64,000 nt of DNA from Streptomyces mangrovisoli (GTDB taxonomy: Bacteria > Actinomycetota > Actinomycetes > Streptomycetales > Streptomycetaceae). Numbering within the stretch: the first letter of the stretch is position 1; each line of letters starts with the position of its first letter. A model generated the notes under the pieces. It did not search any database. It was not told where the DNA came from and was given only the letters and a program-made list of their open reading frames with translations. Of the stretch, positions 15,723 to 24,401 are shown in pieces. The position numbers and the translations under genes were made by a program. The stretch lies in NCBI RefSeq assembly GCF_000974985.2, contig NZ_LAVA02000016.1:1-64000 (forward strand). The letters are read 5' to 3'.

Positions 15723-16939
15723 CCACCGACACACAGCCGGCCGAACCCGCCTCGCGTCTCGTCGCCTTCGTGGGAGCCTACGGTGTCGACGGCGACGAGC
15801 AGGCGGGCGGCATCACCGTCCTCGACGTCGCACGCGACGGCCGCACCCTCACCCCACTCGGCCGCTCCGCGGAACCCCGTGAGGCCGGACACCTGGTCTA
15901 CGCTCCCGGCACCCGCACGCTGTACGCGGTCGACGAGCGCAAGAACGACGGGCGCGGCCCCGTCCAGCCCCCGGCCGCCGTCCACGCGCTGGCGGTCGGA
16001 CCCGACGGCGGTCTCACCCGGGTCAACGCGCTGCCCGCACCGGGACCGCGGCCGACCCACCTGTGCCTGGACGAGGGCCGGGGCGTGCTGCTCACCGCCA
16101 ACCACGGCGACTTCGACCACGTCGAACACGTCGTCCGCACGGCCGACGGGGGGTGGGACGTCGAGTACCTGTACGACGACTCCACCGTGCTCCTGTACGG
16201 CCTGCGCCCGGACGGCGCCCTCGCCGGACTCCGCGACGTGCACGTCCGCACCGGCCACGGACCCGACCCCAACACCTCACCTCAGGCCGGCGGACACGCC
16301 CAGTCCGGCGCCCATGCCCACAGCGCCGTCGTCGACCCCTCCGGACGGTTCGTCCTGGTCGCCGACAAGGGCACCGACCGGATCGACGTCCTCGCCCTGG
16401 GGGAGGACACCCTCACACCGGTCGAGAGCCATGTGTTCCCCCCGCAGACCGGGCCCCGGCACATCGCCTTCGCCCCGACGACCGGCCATGCCTATGTGAC
16501 CTGCGAGTTCGCTTCCACACTTGCCGCGTTCGCGTTCGACGCCCACACGGGCAGGCTCACCCCGCTCGACGAGGCCCCGACCGTGGACAAGGGGCACACG
16601 GGCCTCAACGAGCCCGCCGAGGTGCGGGTGCACCCCGATGGTGGGTTCGTCTACGTCAACAACCGGGGCGAGGACTCGCTCGCCTGGTTCCGCACCGACG
16701 CGGACGGTCGCCTGACCCGGCTCGGCCACGTGCCGCTGGCGCCGTCCCTGCATCCCGGGGTCGCCGCCCGCAGCTTCGCCTTCGCGCCCGGCGGTGGGTT
16801 CCTCCTGGTCGCCGACCGCCCGGCGAACCTCGTCCGCGCCTACGCGGTCGATGCCGAGGACGGCTCGCTCTCTGCGCTGGGCACCGTGGACGTGGCGCAG
16901 CCCGCGTACGTGGAATTCGCGGAGCTTCCGCACGAGTAG
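15719..16939 (+). CDS. Lactonase-family beta-propeller (6-phosphogluconolactonase-like)
   Basis: 406-residue cytosolic protein with the repeated blade pattern of the Pgl/YbhE lactonase family, for example HAHSAVVDPSGRFVLVADKGTDRI, GPRHIAFAPTTGHAYV, NEPAEVRVHPDGGFVYVNNRGEDS and RSFAFAPGGGFLLVADRPANLV. No signal peptide is evident. Members hydrolyse sugar lactones. It overlaps the deglycosidase alpha stop by 4 bases and is the last gene before the terminator at 16988. It may open a lactone formed from the released or oxidised keto sugar. A housekeeping pentose-phosphate role is unlikely given this context. Confidence 0.8.
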   Translation: MTTDTQPAEPASRLVAFVGAYGVDGDEQAGGITVLDVARDGRTLTPLGRSAEPREAGHLVYAPGTRTLYAVDERKNDGRGPVQPPAAVHALAVGPDGGLTRVNALPAPGPRPTHLCLDEGRGVLLTANHGDFDHVEHVVRTADGGWDVEYLYDDSTVLLYGLRPDGALAGLRDVHVRTGHGPDPNTSPQAGGHAQSGAHAHSAVVDPSGRFVLVADKGTDRIDVLALGEDTLTPVESHVFPPQTGPRHIAFAPTTGHAYVTCEFASTLAAFAFDAHTGRLTPLDEAPTVDKGHTGLNEPAEVRVHPDGGFVYVNNRGEDSLAWFRTDADGRLTRLGHVPLAPSLHPGVAARSFAFAPGGGFLLVADRPANLVRAYAVDAEDGSLSALGTVDVAQPAYVEFAELPHE

Positions 16940-16987
16940 GACTGGTCCACGGAAGCACCCTTGCGGCGGACGTGCGCTTCGGCTGAT

Positions 16988-17018
16988 CACTGGGGGCGGG
17001 ACATGCGTGCCCCCAGTG
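16988..17018 (+). terminator. Terminator of the C-glycoside block
   Basis: Perfect 10-bp inverted repeat cactgggggc (16988-16997) / gcccccagtg (17009-17018) with an 11-base loop, 48 bases after the lactonase stop. The stem is very stable and no T tract follows, as is common in Streptomyces. It separates the operon from the GntR gene. Confidence 0.75.
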
Positions 17019-17052
17019 GTCGGCCGGGCATCGAGGAAAGAGTGGAGAGTCA

Positions 17053-17697
17053 GTGGTGCCGTTGTCGGGGGAAGCCGGAAGGTGCCATGTGCTCGGCATG
17101 GTCAGGCAGCAGATCCTGCGGGGGGAGTTCGCCCCCCAGCAGCGTCTGCACGAACCGTTCCTGGCCGAACTGCATCACGTGACGAGGGCGAGTGTGCGGG
17201 CCGCGCTGATCGACCTGGCCGGCGAAGGCCTGGTGGAACGCACCCTGCATCGCGGCTCCCGCGTGCGCGTGGTGCCCGTGGCCGAAGCCGTGGAGATCAT
17301 CGAATGCCGCATCGCTCTCGAAGCGCTCTGCGCGCGGAAGGCGGCCCTCGCCGCCGGAACACGGGAACGTGAGGAGTTGGTGAGTCTGGGGACCGAGATG
17401 ACCCGGGCCGTCGGCGCCGGTGATGTCGGCCGCTACGCAGAACTGAACCAACAGCTTCACCAGCGGGTGATCGACCTCTCGGGACACGAGATCGCCAGGG
17501 ACATGCTGGCGCGACTGAATGCCCAGTTGGTGAGGCACGAGTACCAGCTCGCACTGCGGCCCGGCGGACCGAAGAAGTCCCTCGGCGAGCAGCTGGCCAT
17601 CGTCGACGCCATTGCGGCCGGCGACCCCGCCGCTGCGGAGAACGCGATCTGCGAACATCTCCGCAGCGTCATGCGCGACCTCTCCGGGCCTGCCTGA
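17053..17697 (+). CDS. GntR-family (FCD/FadR-type) regulator
   Basis: 214 residues. The N-terminal winged helix (about 12-70, with QILRGEFAPQQRLHEPFLAELHHVTRASVRAALIDL) is followed by an all-helical FCD-like ligand domain (ECRIALEALCARKAAL, LHQRVIDLSGH, IVDAIAAGDPAAAENAICEHL). Such regulators bind small carboxylates or sugar acids. The start GTG 17053 follows a weak ribosome site. It lies just past the C-glycoside terminator and 68 bases before the IclR regulator on the same strand, so either could answer to a catabolite of that pathway. Confidence 0.85.
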   Translation: MVPLSGEAGRCHVLGMVRQQILRGEFAPQQRLHEPFLAELHHVTRASVRAALIDLAGEGLVERTLHRGSRVRVVPVAEAVEIIECRIALEALCARKAALAAGTREREELVSLGTEMTRAVGAGDVGRYAELNQQLHQRVIDLSGHEIARDMLARLNAQLVRHEYQLALRPGGPKKSLGEQLAIVDAIAAGDPAAAENAICEHLRSVMRDLSGPA

Positions 17698-17765
17698 CAT
17701 GGTCGGGTGCGGGCGGCCCGGGAGCCCTGCCTTCTGCCGTGATCCGGTCGTGGGAAGCTGACCTC

Positions 17766-18584
17766 ATGGATTCGTCCCCCGACCGCCTCGGCGAGATGTC
17801 GCCGCTCGAAGACCGTGCGACACCGGCCTACCCGATCGCGTCCGTCGACAACACGCTGCGCATCCTGCTGCTGCTCAGGACCGGCGGCAGCCTGGCGCTC
17901 TCCGACGTGGCCGCGGAGCTGGGCATCGCGCGTTCCAGCGCACATCGACTCATGGCGATGCTCACCTACTACGACTTCGTGCGTCAGGACCCGGCCTCCC
18001 GTTCGTTCCGGCCGGGTCCCGCCCTCGTGGATGTCGGACTGGCGGCCGTGCGGTCCCTGGACATCCGTGTCCTGGCCAGGCCGGTGCTCGTGGAACTGGC
18101 GGAGGCCACGGGCATGACCGCGCATCTCGCCCTGCCCCGCGGCCGCGAGGTGCTGTACGTCGACGGAGTGGAGAGCCGGCGCACCATCAGAGCCGCGCTG
18201 AGGACAGGTGACACCTTGCCCGCGCATGTCACGGGCGTGGGCAAGGCGCTCCTGGCCTGCCTGGACGACGACCAGGTGCGCCGCCTCTACGCGGAGGCGC
18301 CACCGGTCGCCGTGACGCCGCACTCGATCTCCGACGTGCCGTCCCTCCTCTCGGAGTTGAAGAGGGTGCGAGAGGTCGGATACGGGGTGAACCGCAACGA
18401 GAGCGAGAGCGGCGTCCTCTCCATGGGGATGGCGTTCCAGTCGACCGAACCGGGGCGGTACGCCGGCATCGGGCTCGTGTGCCCCGAGTCGTCCTTCGAC
18501 AGCGGGTGGGAGGAGCGAGTGGCGGGTCAGCTGAAGGCGGCCGTGAGCAGGCTCCTCACGGAGATCTCGACGTTCCGCTCCTGA
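17766..18584 (+). CDS. IclR-family transcriptional regulator
   Basis: 272 residues from ATG 17766 (GTG 17739 is also in frame). The N-terminal winged helix spans about 20-80 (SLALSDVAAELGIARSSAHRLMAML); the C-terminal IclR effector domain contains GVGKALLAC, YGVNRNESESGVLSMGMAF and a closing leucine-rich helix. The family often controls aromatic and sugar-acid catabolism. It is convergent with the binding-protein gene ending at 18629 (44-base gap). Its neighbours suggest control of aglycone breakdown or of the ABC system; sequence alone does not decide. Confidence 0.87.
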   Translation: MDSSPDRLGEMSPLEDRATPAYPIASVDNTLRILLLLRTGGSLALSDVAAELGIARSSAHRLMAMLTYYDFVRQDPASRSFRPGPALVDVGLAAVRSLDIRVLARPVLVELAEATGMTAHLALPRGREVLYVDGVESRRTIRAALRTGDTLPAHVTGVGKALLACLDDDQVRRLYAEAPPVAVTPHSISDVPSLLSELKRVREVGYGVNRNESESGVLSMGMAFQSTEPGRYAGIGLVCPESSFDSGWEERVAGQLKAAVSRLLTEISTFRS

Positions 18585-18628
18585 GGCGGACGCCCCCGGT
18601 CGCGGACTCGACGTAGCTGTCGGTGCGG

Positions 18629-19735
18629 TTACTTGAGACCGATCGCGGAGCACGCGGCCGCGTAGGAGGCCGAGCAGATCTGGTCCACCGTGTAGATGTG
18701 GTCGGCGACGACGGTGGATTTGATGTTCTTGCGGGTCAGCGCGACCACCGAGACCAGGTGTGCGGGGATGTCCTTGGCGGTCGGGCTGTCGACGTCGTCG
18801 CGGCCCAGGGCCTCGAACTCGATGTCCTTGCCCTCGACTTTGAGCACGGCCGCCCGGGCGGCGACGGTGGCCTCCTCCGTGTAGGACTTGTAGACGGTCA
18901 TGAGCTGCTGGCCGGTGACGACCCGCTGCACCGCCGACAGCTCCGCGTCCTGGCCCGTGATGGGCGGCAGTCTGCTGACGCCCGCTGCTTCGAAGCTCTT
19001 GATGATGCCGGACACCATCGCGTCGTCGGCCGAGTAGACGCCGGCGATGTTGTCCTTGCCCAGCGTGTTGATGGCCTCGGCCATCTCGGACTGGGCGATG
19101 TCGGGGTTCCACCCGTCGGTGTCATAGGACTTCGCGATCGTCACCGCGCTGGAGATCTCCGACAGGGCGCCGGTCTTGTACTGCTCGGCGCTGGGGTCCG
19201 TCGGTGAGCCGTTGACCATGACGATCTTGTCGGAGCTGTCCGCGTCCGAGCCGAGGGCGTCGACCAGGGCGCGGCCCTGCAGCTTGCCCGCGAGCTCGTT
19301 GTCGAACGAGATGTACATGTCGATCGGGCCCTCGGCCAGGCGGTCGTACGCGATGACCGGGATGCCGGCCGCCTTGGCCTTCTCCACCATGGGCGCGATC
19401 TTGTGCGAGTCGACCGCGTCGAGCAGGATGACGTCGACCTTCTCGTCGATCATCTTCTGCATCTGGGACGCCTGGACGTCCGAGTCCTGGTCCGCGTTCT
19501 TGTAGTCCGTCGTACCGCGGTTCCTGGTGAGGGAGGCGACCCACTTCTTGATGGTGGGGTGGTCGAACTGGGCGTAGCGCGTGTTCGCCTTCTCGGGCAG
19601 CAGGAGACCGACCGTGATGTCGGAGCTCTGTGACGGGTCGGTGTCCGCACCGTCGTCCGACGTGTTCAGAACGCCACAACCGGCGAGTGACAAGGCCATC
19701 GTGGATGCGGCCAGGGATACGGCGAAGCGACGCAT
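18629..19735 (-). CDS. Sugar ABC transporter binding lipoprotein (XylF/ChvE-like)
   Basis: 368 residues with a lipoprotein signal peptide (LAGC lipobox, Cys20) and a periplasmic-binding-protein type 1 fold: ITVGLLLPEKANTRYAQFD, QMQKMIDEKVDVILLDAVDSHKIAPMVEKA, GIPVIAYDRL and ITGQDAELSAVQRVVTGQQ. These are hallmarks of xylose/glucose binding proteins of the XylF-ChvE type. Start ATG 19735 is chosen because it begins the signal peptide; the open frame upstream lacks one. It is the last of three binding proteins on this strand and differs clearly from the other two. It has no private permease or ATPase, so it probably docks on the shared membrane components at 22480-24401. Confidence 0.88.
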   Translation of the reverse strand: MRRFAVSLAASTMALSLAGCGVLNTSDDGADTDPSQSSDITVGLLLPEKANTRYAQFDHPTIKKWVASLTRNRGTTDYKNADQDSDVQASQMQKMIDEKVDVILLDAVDSHKIAPMVEKAKAAGIPVIAYDRLAEGPIDMYISFDNELAGKLQGRALVDALGSDADSSDKIVMVNGSPTDPSAEQYKTGALSEISSAVTIAKSYDTDGWNPDIAQSEMAEAINTLGKDNIAGVYSADDAMVSGIIKSFEAAGVSRLPPITGQDAELSAVQRVVTGQQLMTVYKSYTEEATVAARAAVLKVEGKDIEFEALGRDDVDSPTAKDIPAHLVSVVALTRKNIKSTVVADHIYTVDQICSASYAAACSAIGLK

Positions 19736-19857
19736 GGGCGAACTCACTTCAGGTTGCGATGTGGTGGTGGGCACGGGGCGCGATGCGGTGGGCACGAGGC
19801 TTGGTTCGGGGGCGAGGGGAGCACGGAGGTGATGGGCCGAGGCGCCGGCTCGCGGTG

Positions 19858-20847
19858 TCAGCACGCGCTTCGGTAGACCCAGTCGGCCGAGTCGCCGACG
19901 TTGCTCCTGGTCAGCACCTTCTGGGGGATGCCGGTCTTGTCGGAGGACGCGGGGACGGTCCCGTCCCTCTTCTGGCGCAGGTAGTCGACGACGGTCTTGA
20001 CCTGCTGCTCGCCGATCTTCAGGGGTGACTGCGCAACGAGCGCCGTGATGGTCCCCGCGTTGAGCGCCAGCACCTCGGTCGGGGTCGCGTCGAGCGCGAT
20101 GACGGCGACCTGGCCCGCCTTGCCTGCCTGCTTGACGGCGGCTGCGGCGCCCGTCCCGTCGGGTCCGTCGGCCGCGACGATGACCTTGAGGTCCGGGTGA
20201 GCGGCGAGGAGGGAGGCGACTGCCGAAGTCGCCTTCGTGATGTCGTAGTTGGTGTACTGGGGAGTCAGGGCCTTGAGGTCGGGGTTGCCCTTCTTGACGG
20301 CGGAGACGACGGGGTCGAGGCGGGAGTCGACGGGTTCGAGTCCGGGGATGCCGTTGATGACGGCCATCGAGCCGGCGCCGTCGGGCACGAGGTCGGACAG
20401 CTCGGTGAGGAAGTCCAGGTTCTCGGTGTCGGTGCCGACGACCTTGTACTGGGTCGCGGGCTGCGCGGAGTTGATGGTCACCACCGGGACGCCCTGCTTC
20501 ATCAGGGTCTTGTACTGGCTCGTGAACTGGTTGGGGTCGCCCGGATTGACGATCAGGCCGTCCGGCTTCGACTGCTTGGCGAGCGAGAACTTCTGCGCGT
20601 ACGAGGAGGCCTCACCGTTGGCGGAGGTGTATTCCTTGTAGCTCACGCCGAGCCTGTCGGCCTCGGCCTTGGCGCCGCAGCCGAGCGTCGTCCAGAAGGG
20701 GTCGCTGGTCAGCCCGTACACGGCCGTCACCGTGAACGTTCCGTCGTCGGCGGACCGTGCGGACGGGGAATCCGCCGCCTCGCTGCCGCAGGCGCTGGTC
20801 ACGAGGGCGAGTAAGACGAGTGAAGTGTTGACAAGCGGTCTGTGCAT
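19858..20847 (-). CDS. Sugar ABC transporter binding lipoprotein, tandem copy B
   Basis: 329 residues with a lipoprotein signal (VTSAC, Cys20) and a RbsB/FrcB-type fold. It is a tandem paralogue of the gene at 21106: long stretches are the same, for example QFTSQYKTLMKQGVP and TQYKVVGTDTENLDFL, and both end in an almost identical VDYLRQ...DWVY/IY...C tail. The C-terminal Cys is shared by both. ATG 20847 follows GAGAAG. The 258-base gap to copy A is long enough for its own promoter. Divergence lies mostly in the signal peptide and in scattered positions, so the two may bind related sugars. Confidence 0.88.
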   Translation of the reverse strand: MHRPLVNTSLVLLALVTSACGSEAADSPSARSADDGTFTVTAVYGLTSDPFWTTLGCGAKAEADRLGVSYKEYTSANGEASSYAQKFSLAKQSKPDGLIVNPGDPNQFTSQYKTLMKQGVPVVTINSAQPATQYKVVGTDTENLDFLTELSDLVPDGAGSMAVINGIPGLEPVDSRLDPVVSAVKKGNPDLKALTPQYTNYDITKATSAVASLLAAHPDLKVIVAADGPDGTGAAAAVKQAGKAGQVAVIALDATPTEVLALNAGTITALVAQSPLKIGEQQVKTVVDYLRQKRDGTVPASSDKTGIPQKVLTRSNVGDSADWVYRSAC

Positions 20848-21105
20848 GAGGCTTCTCGTTTTCTCTGCTGCCAGCGGAGAGTGACTGCTGGGAATCGTGG
20901 TGGAGGAGGGCGACCGCCGGTGGAGGTCCGGCGGTCGTCGTGACCGGTGGGGGAAGTCCGGCGGGTCGTCGTGACCCGTGCGGGGCGGGCCGGGCCGGAC
21001 ATGGCTCCCGCGCCCCCGGTCGCGGTGGACGGCTCGCGCCGCGGTGAAGGCGCCGCACGCCACGGGTGCTGCCGCTGTCGGCCGGCAGCACCCCGTTCCG
21101 GCGCG

Positions 21106-22125
21106 TCAGCAGCCGGTCTTGTAGATCCAGTCGGCGTTCGCCGCGTCCGAGACGTTCTTCTTGGTCAGCAGCTTCTGCGGGACACCGACCTTGTCGGAGG
21201 AGGCGGGCACGGCTCCGTCCTTGCCTTGGCGCAGGTAGTCGACGACCGTCTTGACCTGCTGCTCGCCGATCTGCCGGGGCGACTGCGCCACGAGCGCGGT
21301 GATCGTTCCCGCCTTGAGCGCGTCCACCTCGGTCGGAGTCGCGTCGAGCGCGATCACGGTGACCTTGCCCGCCTTGCCGGCCTGCTTGACCGCGGCCGCG
21401 GTGGCCTGGCCGTCGGGTCCGTCGGCGGCGACGATCACCTTGAGGTCGGGGTGGGCTATCAACAGAGAGGAGACCGCCGAGGTGGCCTTGGTGACGTCCC
21501 AGTTGGTGTACTGGGGAGACAGGGCCTTGAGGTCGGGGTTGGCCTTCTTGATGGCGGAGACGACGGGGTTCAGGCGGGAGTCGACGGGTTCGAGTCCGGG
21601 GATGCCGTTGACGATGGCCATGGTGCCGGATCCGTCGGGGACGAGGTCGGACAGCTCGGTGAGGAAGTCCAGGTTCTCGGTGTCGGTGCCGACGACCTTG
21701 TACTGGGTGGCGGGCTTCGCGGAGTTGATGGTCGCGACCGGGACGCCCTGCTTCATGAGGGTCTTGTACTGGCTGGTGAACTGGTTGGGGTTGCTCGCGT
21801 TGACCAGCATGGCGTCCGGCTTGGACACCTGCGCGGAGGAAAAGTTCTGCGAGTACGACGAAGCGTCGCCGTTGGCGGAGGTGTACTCCTTGTAGGTCAC
21901 GCCGAGCTTGGCTGCCTCGGTCTTGGCGCCGCAGCCGAGCGTCGTCCAGAACGGGTCGGTCGTCAGCCCGTACACCGACGCCACCGTCAGCTTCCCTCCC
22001 GAGCCGGCCGAGTCGGCGGACTTGGAGGTGGACGTGTCGCCGGCGGCGTGACCGCAGGCGCCGGCCAGGAGGGCCAGCGAGAGGACGGAGGCGCTGGTGA
22101 TGGACCGGTTCATGATCCTTCTCAT
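21106..22125 (-). CDS. Sugar ABC transporter binding lipoprotein, tandem copy A
   Basis: 339 residues from ATG 22125, which has AGGAG 7 bases upstream; ATG 22113 and 22155 are weaker. The lipoprotein signal ends at LAGAC (Cys24), followed by a Ser/Thr/Gly linker (TSTSKSADSAGSGGK) and a RbsB/FrcB-type binding domain. Its nearest relative is the next gene downstream, the result of a tandem duplication. A 354-base gap separates it from the permease gene, so the binding proteins probably form their own transcription unit, allowing higher expression than the membrane parts. Confidence 0.88.
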   Translation of the reverse strand: MRRIMNRSITSASVLSLALLAGACGHAAGDTSTSKSADSAGSGGKLTVASVYGLTTDPFWTTLGCGAKTEAAKLGVTYKEYTSANGDASSYSQNFSSAQVSKPDAMLVNASNPNQFTSQYKTLMKQGVPVATINSAKPATQYKVVGTDTENLDFLTELSDLVPDGSGTMAIVNGIPGLEPVDSRLNPVVSAIKKANPDLKALSPQYTNWDVTKATSAVSSLLIAHPDLKVIVAADGPDGQATAAAVKQAGKAGKVTVIALDATPTEVDALKAGTITALVAQSPRQIGEQQVKTVVDYLRQGKDGAVPASSDKVGVPQKLLTKKNVSDAANADWIYKTGC

Positions 22126-22479
22126 GTTCTGACTCCTGTGATGCGGAATGTGCATGTCTTTGTGGCCGGGAATAAATCACCGTGCGTCGCTGGCCGGCGG
22201 TGCCGGGCGGGTCTCTCCCGGACACGGAGCGCAGGAGGCTGCCGGGATGCGGCGTCGGTGCTGGGGTTGCGGATCGCTGGCAGGCTCGGGGCGGATTCGC
22301 CGGCACGGGGCGCTGCGGGAAGCGTCGGTGGCGACCTCGTCCCGGCGCGCGGAGCTCGGTGGCCAAGGGGCGTGGGGGACGCCGAGGCAGTGAGGAGGGC
22401 CGGGGCACGGTATGTCGTCGCCGAGGCGTGACGGGCGGGTGCCGGTGCCTTGTCGGCGCCGGTCGCGGGGGCGGCCCGG
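22126..22479. other. 354-base gap between permease and binding-protein genes
   Basis: No gene is supported on either strand; the open frames here are GC-driven. On the minus strand, the stretch just upstream of the binding-protein gene (about 22145-22185) is the only AT-rich part (GTGATTTATTCCCGG), consistent with a separate promoter. I saw no clear terminator stem after the permease. Confidence 0.4.
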
Positions 22480-23544
22480 TCAGGTACGTGCGCGCCGGAG
22501 GTGGCTGAAGCGGTCGACGCCGACGGCCAGGATCAGGACCACGCCGACTGCCATGAGCTGGTAGTAGGAGGACACGCCCGCGATGACCAGGCCGCCCTGG
22601 AGGATGACGGCGAGACCCGTGCCCCAGACGGCGCCGAGCACGGACACCTTGCCGCCCTCCAGCAGGGTTCCGCCGATGACCGCCGCCGTCACGGCGTTGA
22701 GGGCGTCGTTCGAGTGGCCGTTCAGGCTGGTGCTGATGAAGTGGGACAGGTCGATGAAACTCGCGATGCCGGCGAGCAGACCGGCCAGGACGGCCAGTCG
22801 CAGCAGATGGCGGGGCACGCGGATACCGACGCGTTCGGCGGCGCTGGGCGAGGATCCGATCGCCAGGGTGCGCGAGCCGAACCGCGTGTACCGGACGCAC
22901 ACGAACACCCCGGCGGTGATCACCACGGCGACGACGGCGGGGACGGGGACCGCTCCGAACGTCAGCAGCCCGAAGTCCGACTGGATCTCGGTGGGAAGTC
23001 CGCCGACGTCCGCGCCGCCGCTGATCACGTAGGCGAGCCCGGTCCCGATGCCGAGCGTGCCCAGGGTCGCGATCAGGGCGTTGATCTTCAGGTAGGCGAC
23101 GAGCAGGCCGTTGACGAGGCCGAACAGCATGCCGGTGACGAGACAGCCGACGACCCCGATGGCGACGACCGTGCTCAGGTTGCGGTAGCCGCCGTCCGGT
23201 GTCCGGTCGGCCACCGCGAGCATCAGCTTCGCGCCCACCACCGAGGAGAGGACGAGGTTGGCTCCGAGGGAGAGGTCGAATATCCCCGCACCGAGCAGCA
23301 TCGCGAGCCCGACCGCGAGGAGCAGTGCTTCCGTGGCCGACAGGAGCAGCGACTGGATGTTGGCCTCGGAGGCGAACGGGCCACCGGACTGGACGGCGAA
23401 CACGACGAACAGGACGACGTCCAGGGCGAGGATCGCGGCGGCCCTGGTGGTGAGCACGCGCAGCCAGAGAGGTCTGACGGCCACGGCCCGGGTGTCGACG
23501 GACGAGGACGCCCCGTCTGGCGGGGCCTGGGTCTGGGTGCTCAC
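22480..23544 (-). CDS. Sugar ABC transporter permease (RbsC/FrcC-like)
   Basis: 354 residues from GTG 23544, which overlaps the ATPase stop (GTGA). There are eight to ten hydrophobic segments. The motif GTLGIGTGLAYVISGG and the AVTAAVIGGTLLEGGKVSVLGAVWGTGLAVIL stretch are typical of BPD_transp_2 monosaccharide permeases. It would form a homodimeric channel with the ATPase at 23541 and accept sugars from one or more of the three lipoproteins encoded downstream. Confidence 0.9.
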   Translation of the reverse strand: MSTQTQAPPDGASSSVDTRAVAVRPLWLRVLTTRAAAILALDVVLFVVFAVQSGGPFASEANIQSLLLSATEALLLAVGLAMLLGAGIFDLSLGANLVLSSVVGAKLMLAVADRTPDGGYRNLSTVVAIGVVGCLVTGMLFGLVNGLLVAYLKINALIATLGTLGIGTGLAYVISGGADVGGLPTEIQSDFGLLTFGAVPVPAVVAVVITAGVFVCVRYTRFGSRTLAIGSSPSAAERVGIRVPRHLLRLAVLAGLLAGIASFIDLSHFISTSLNGHSNDALNAVTAAVIGGTLLEGGKVSVLGAVWGTGLAVILQGGLVIAGVSSYYQLMAVGVVLILAVGVDRFSHLRRART

Positions 23545-24401
23545 GCCGCACTCTCTTCCTGGCCGTAGCCGACCATCGTCGCCACCACGTCGGGGACGGT
23601 GAGGTCCGCGGCCGGTACGTCCAGCGCGGTACGTCCGCGGAAGAGGATGACCACCCGGTCCGCGATGGCGAGGATGCGGGGAAGGTCGTGGGAGACGACC
23701 ACGACACCGAGTCCCCGGCCCGCCACGGTCCGCATGAGATCGCAGACGAGCTCCGACTGCCGTGCGCCGAGCGCCGCGGTGGGTTCGTCCATCAGAACCG
23801 CGGTGCTCGACCACATGACGGCACGGGCCACGGCGACCGCCTGCCGTTGTCCGCCCGACAGGTCGCTGATGGGCACGGTCAGGGACGGAAGGTTGATCGA
23901 GAGCTCACGAAGCGCGGCCTCGGTCCGCTCCGTCATCTCCCGTCGGTCCAGGACTCCCATCCGGCCGAGCGGCCCCCGCCGCAGCACCTCGTGGCCGACG
24001 AACATGTTGTCCACCACGCTGAGGTCGGGCGCGAGGGAGAGATCCTGGTGGACCGTGTCGACGCCCAGTGCCTGCGCGTCCCGCACCGAGGTCATGGAGA
24101 CCGGCTGGTCGTCGACGACGAGCCGGCCGGCATCGGGCTGATGGATGCCCTGGAGGATCCGGAGGAACGTCGACTTGCCCGCCCCGTTGTCGCCGAAGAG
24201 CGCCACGATCTGACCGCGCTCCGCGCGAAGGGACGCGTCGCGCAGGGCTTCCACGTGGCCGAACCTCTTGCCGACATGTTCCGCCGCGATGGCCACCTTC
24301 GTAGCCGCGCCGGGCGACGCCTCGGTGGCCTGCGGGGGCTGCGCCGCGCCCTCGGGCGGGGCCTCGTCGGCGTCGGGGGCTCGTCTACGCGCTGTACTCA
24401 C
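23541..24401 (-). CDS. Sugar ABC transporter ATPase, single domain (FrcA-like)
   Basis: 286 residues from GTG 24401 with AAGGAG 6 bases upstream. One nucleotide-binding domain only: Walker A GDNGAGKS (70-77), signature LSGGQ (181-185), Walker B LMDEP (203-207), switch His238. Most ribose/xylose-type systems use a double ATPase of about 500 residues; the single-domain form is that of the FrcABC fructose-type systems. The first 35 residues are a Pro/Ala-rich extension. It is the first gene of the transporter unit, facing the ROK regulator at 24935 across a regulatory gap. Confidence 0.9.
   Translation of the reverse strand: MSTARRRAPDADEAPPEGAAQPPQATEASPGAATKVAIAAEHVGKRFGHVEALRDASLRAERGQIVALFGDNGAGKSTFLRILQGIHQPDAGRLVVDDQPVSMTSVRDAQALGVDTVHQDLSLAPDLSVVDNMFVGHEVLRRGPLGRMGVLDRREMTERTEAALRELSINLPSLTVPISDLSGGQRQAVAVARAVMWSSTAVLMDEPTAALGARQSELVCDLMRTVAGRGLGVVVVSHDLPRILAIADRVVILFRGRTALDVPAADLTVPDVVATMVGYGQEESAA

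Noticed and set aside
20612..23707. 1031-codon open frame on the minus strand
   Set aside because: It runs through the binding-protein and permease genes in another frame; composition is Arg/Pro-rich shadow sequence and no domain is recognisable. The real genes in the other frame have clear signal peptides and ABC motifs.
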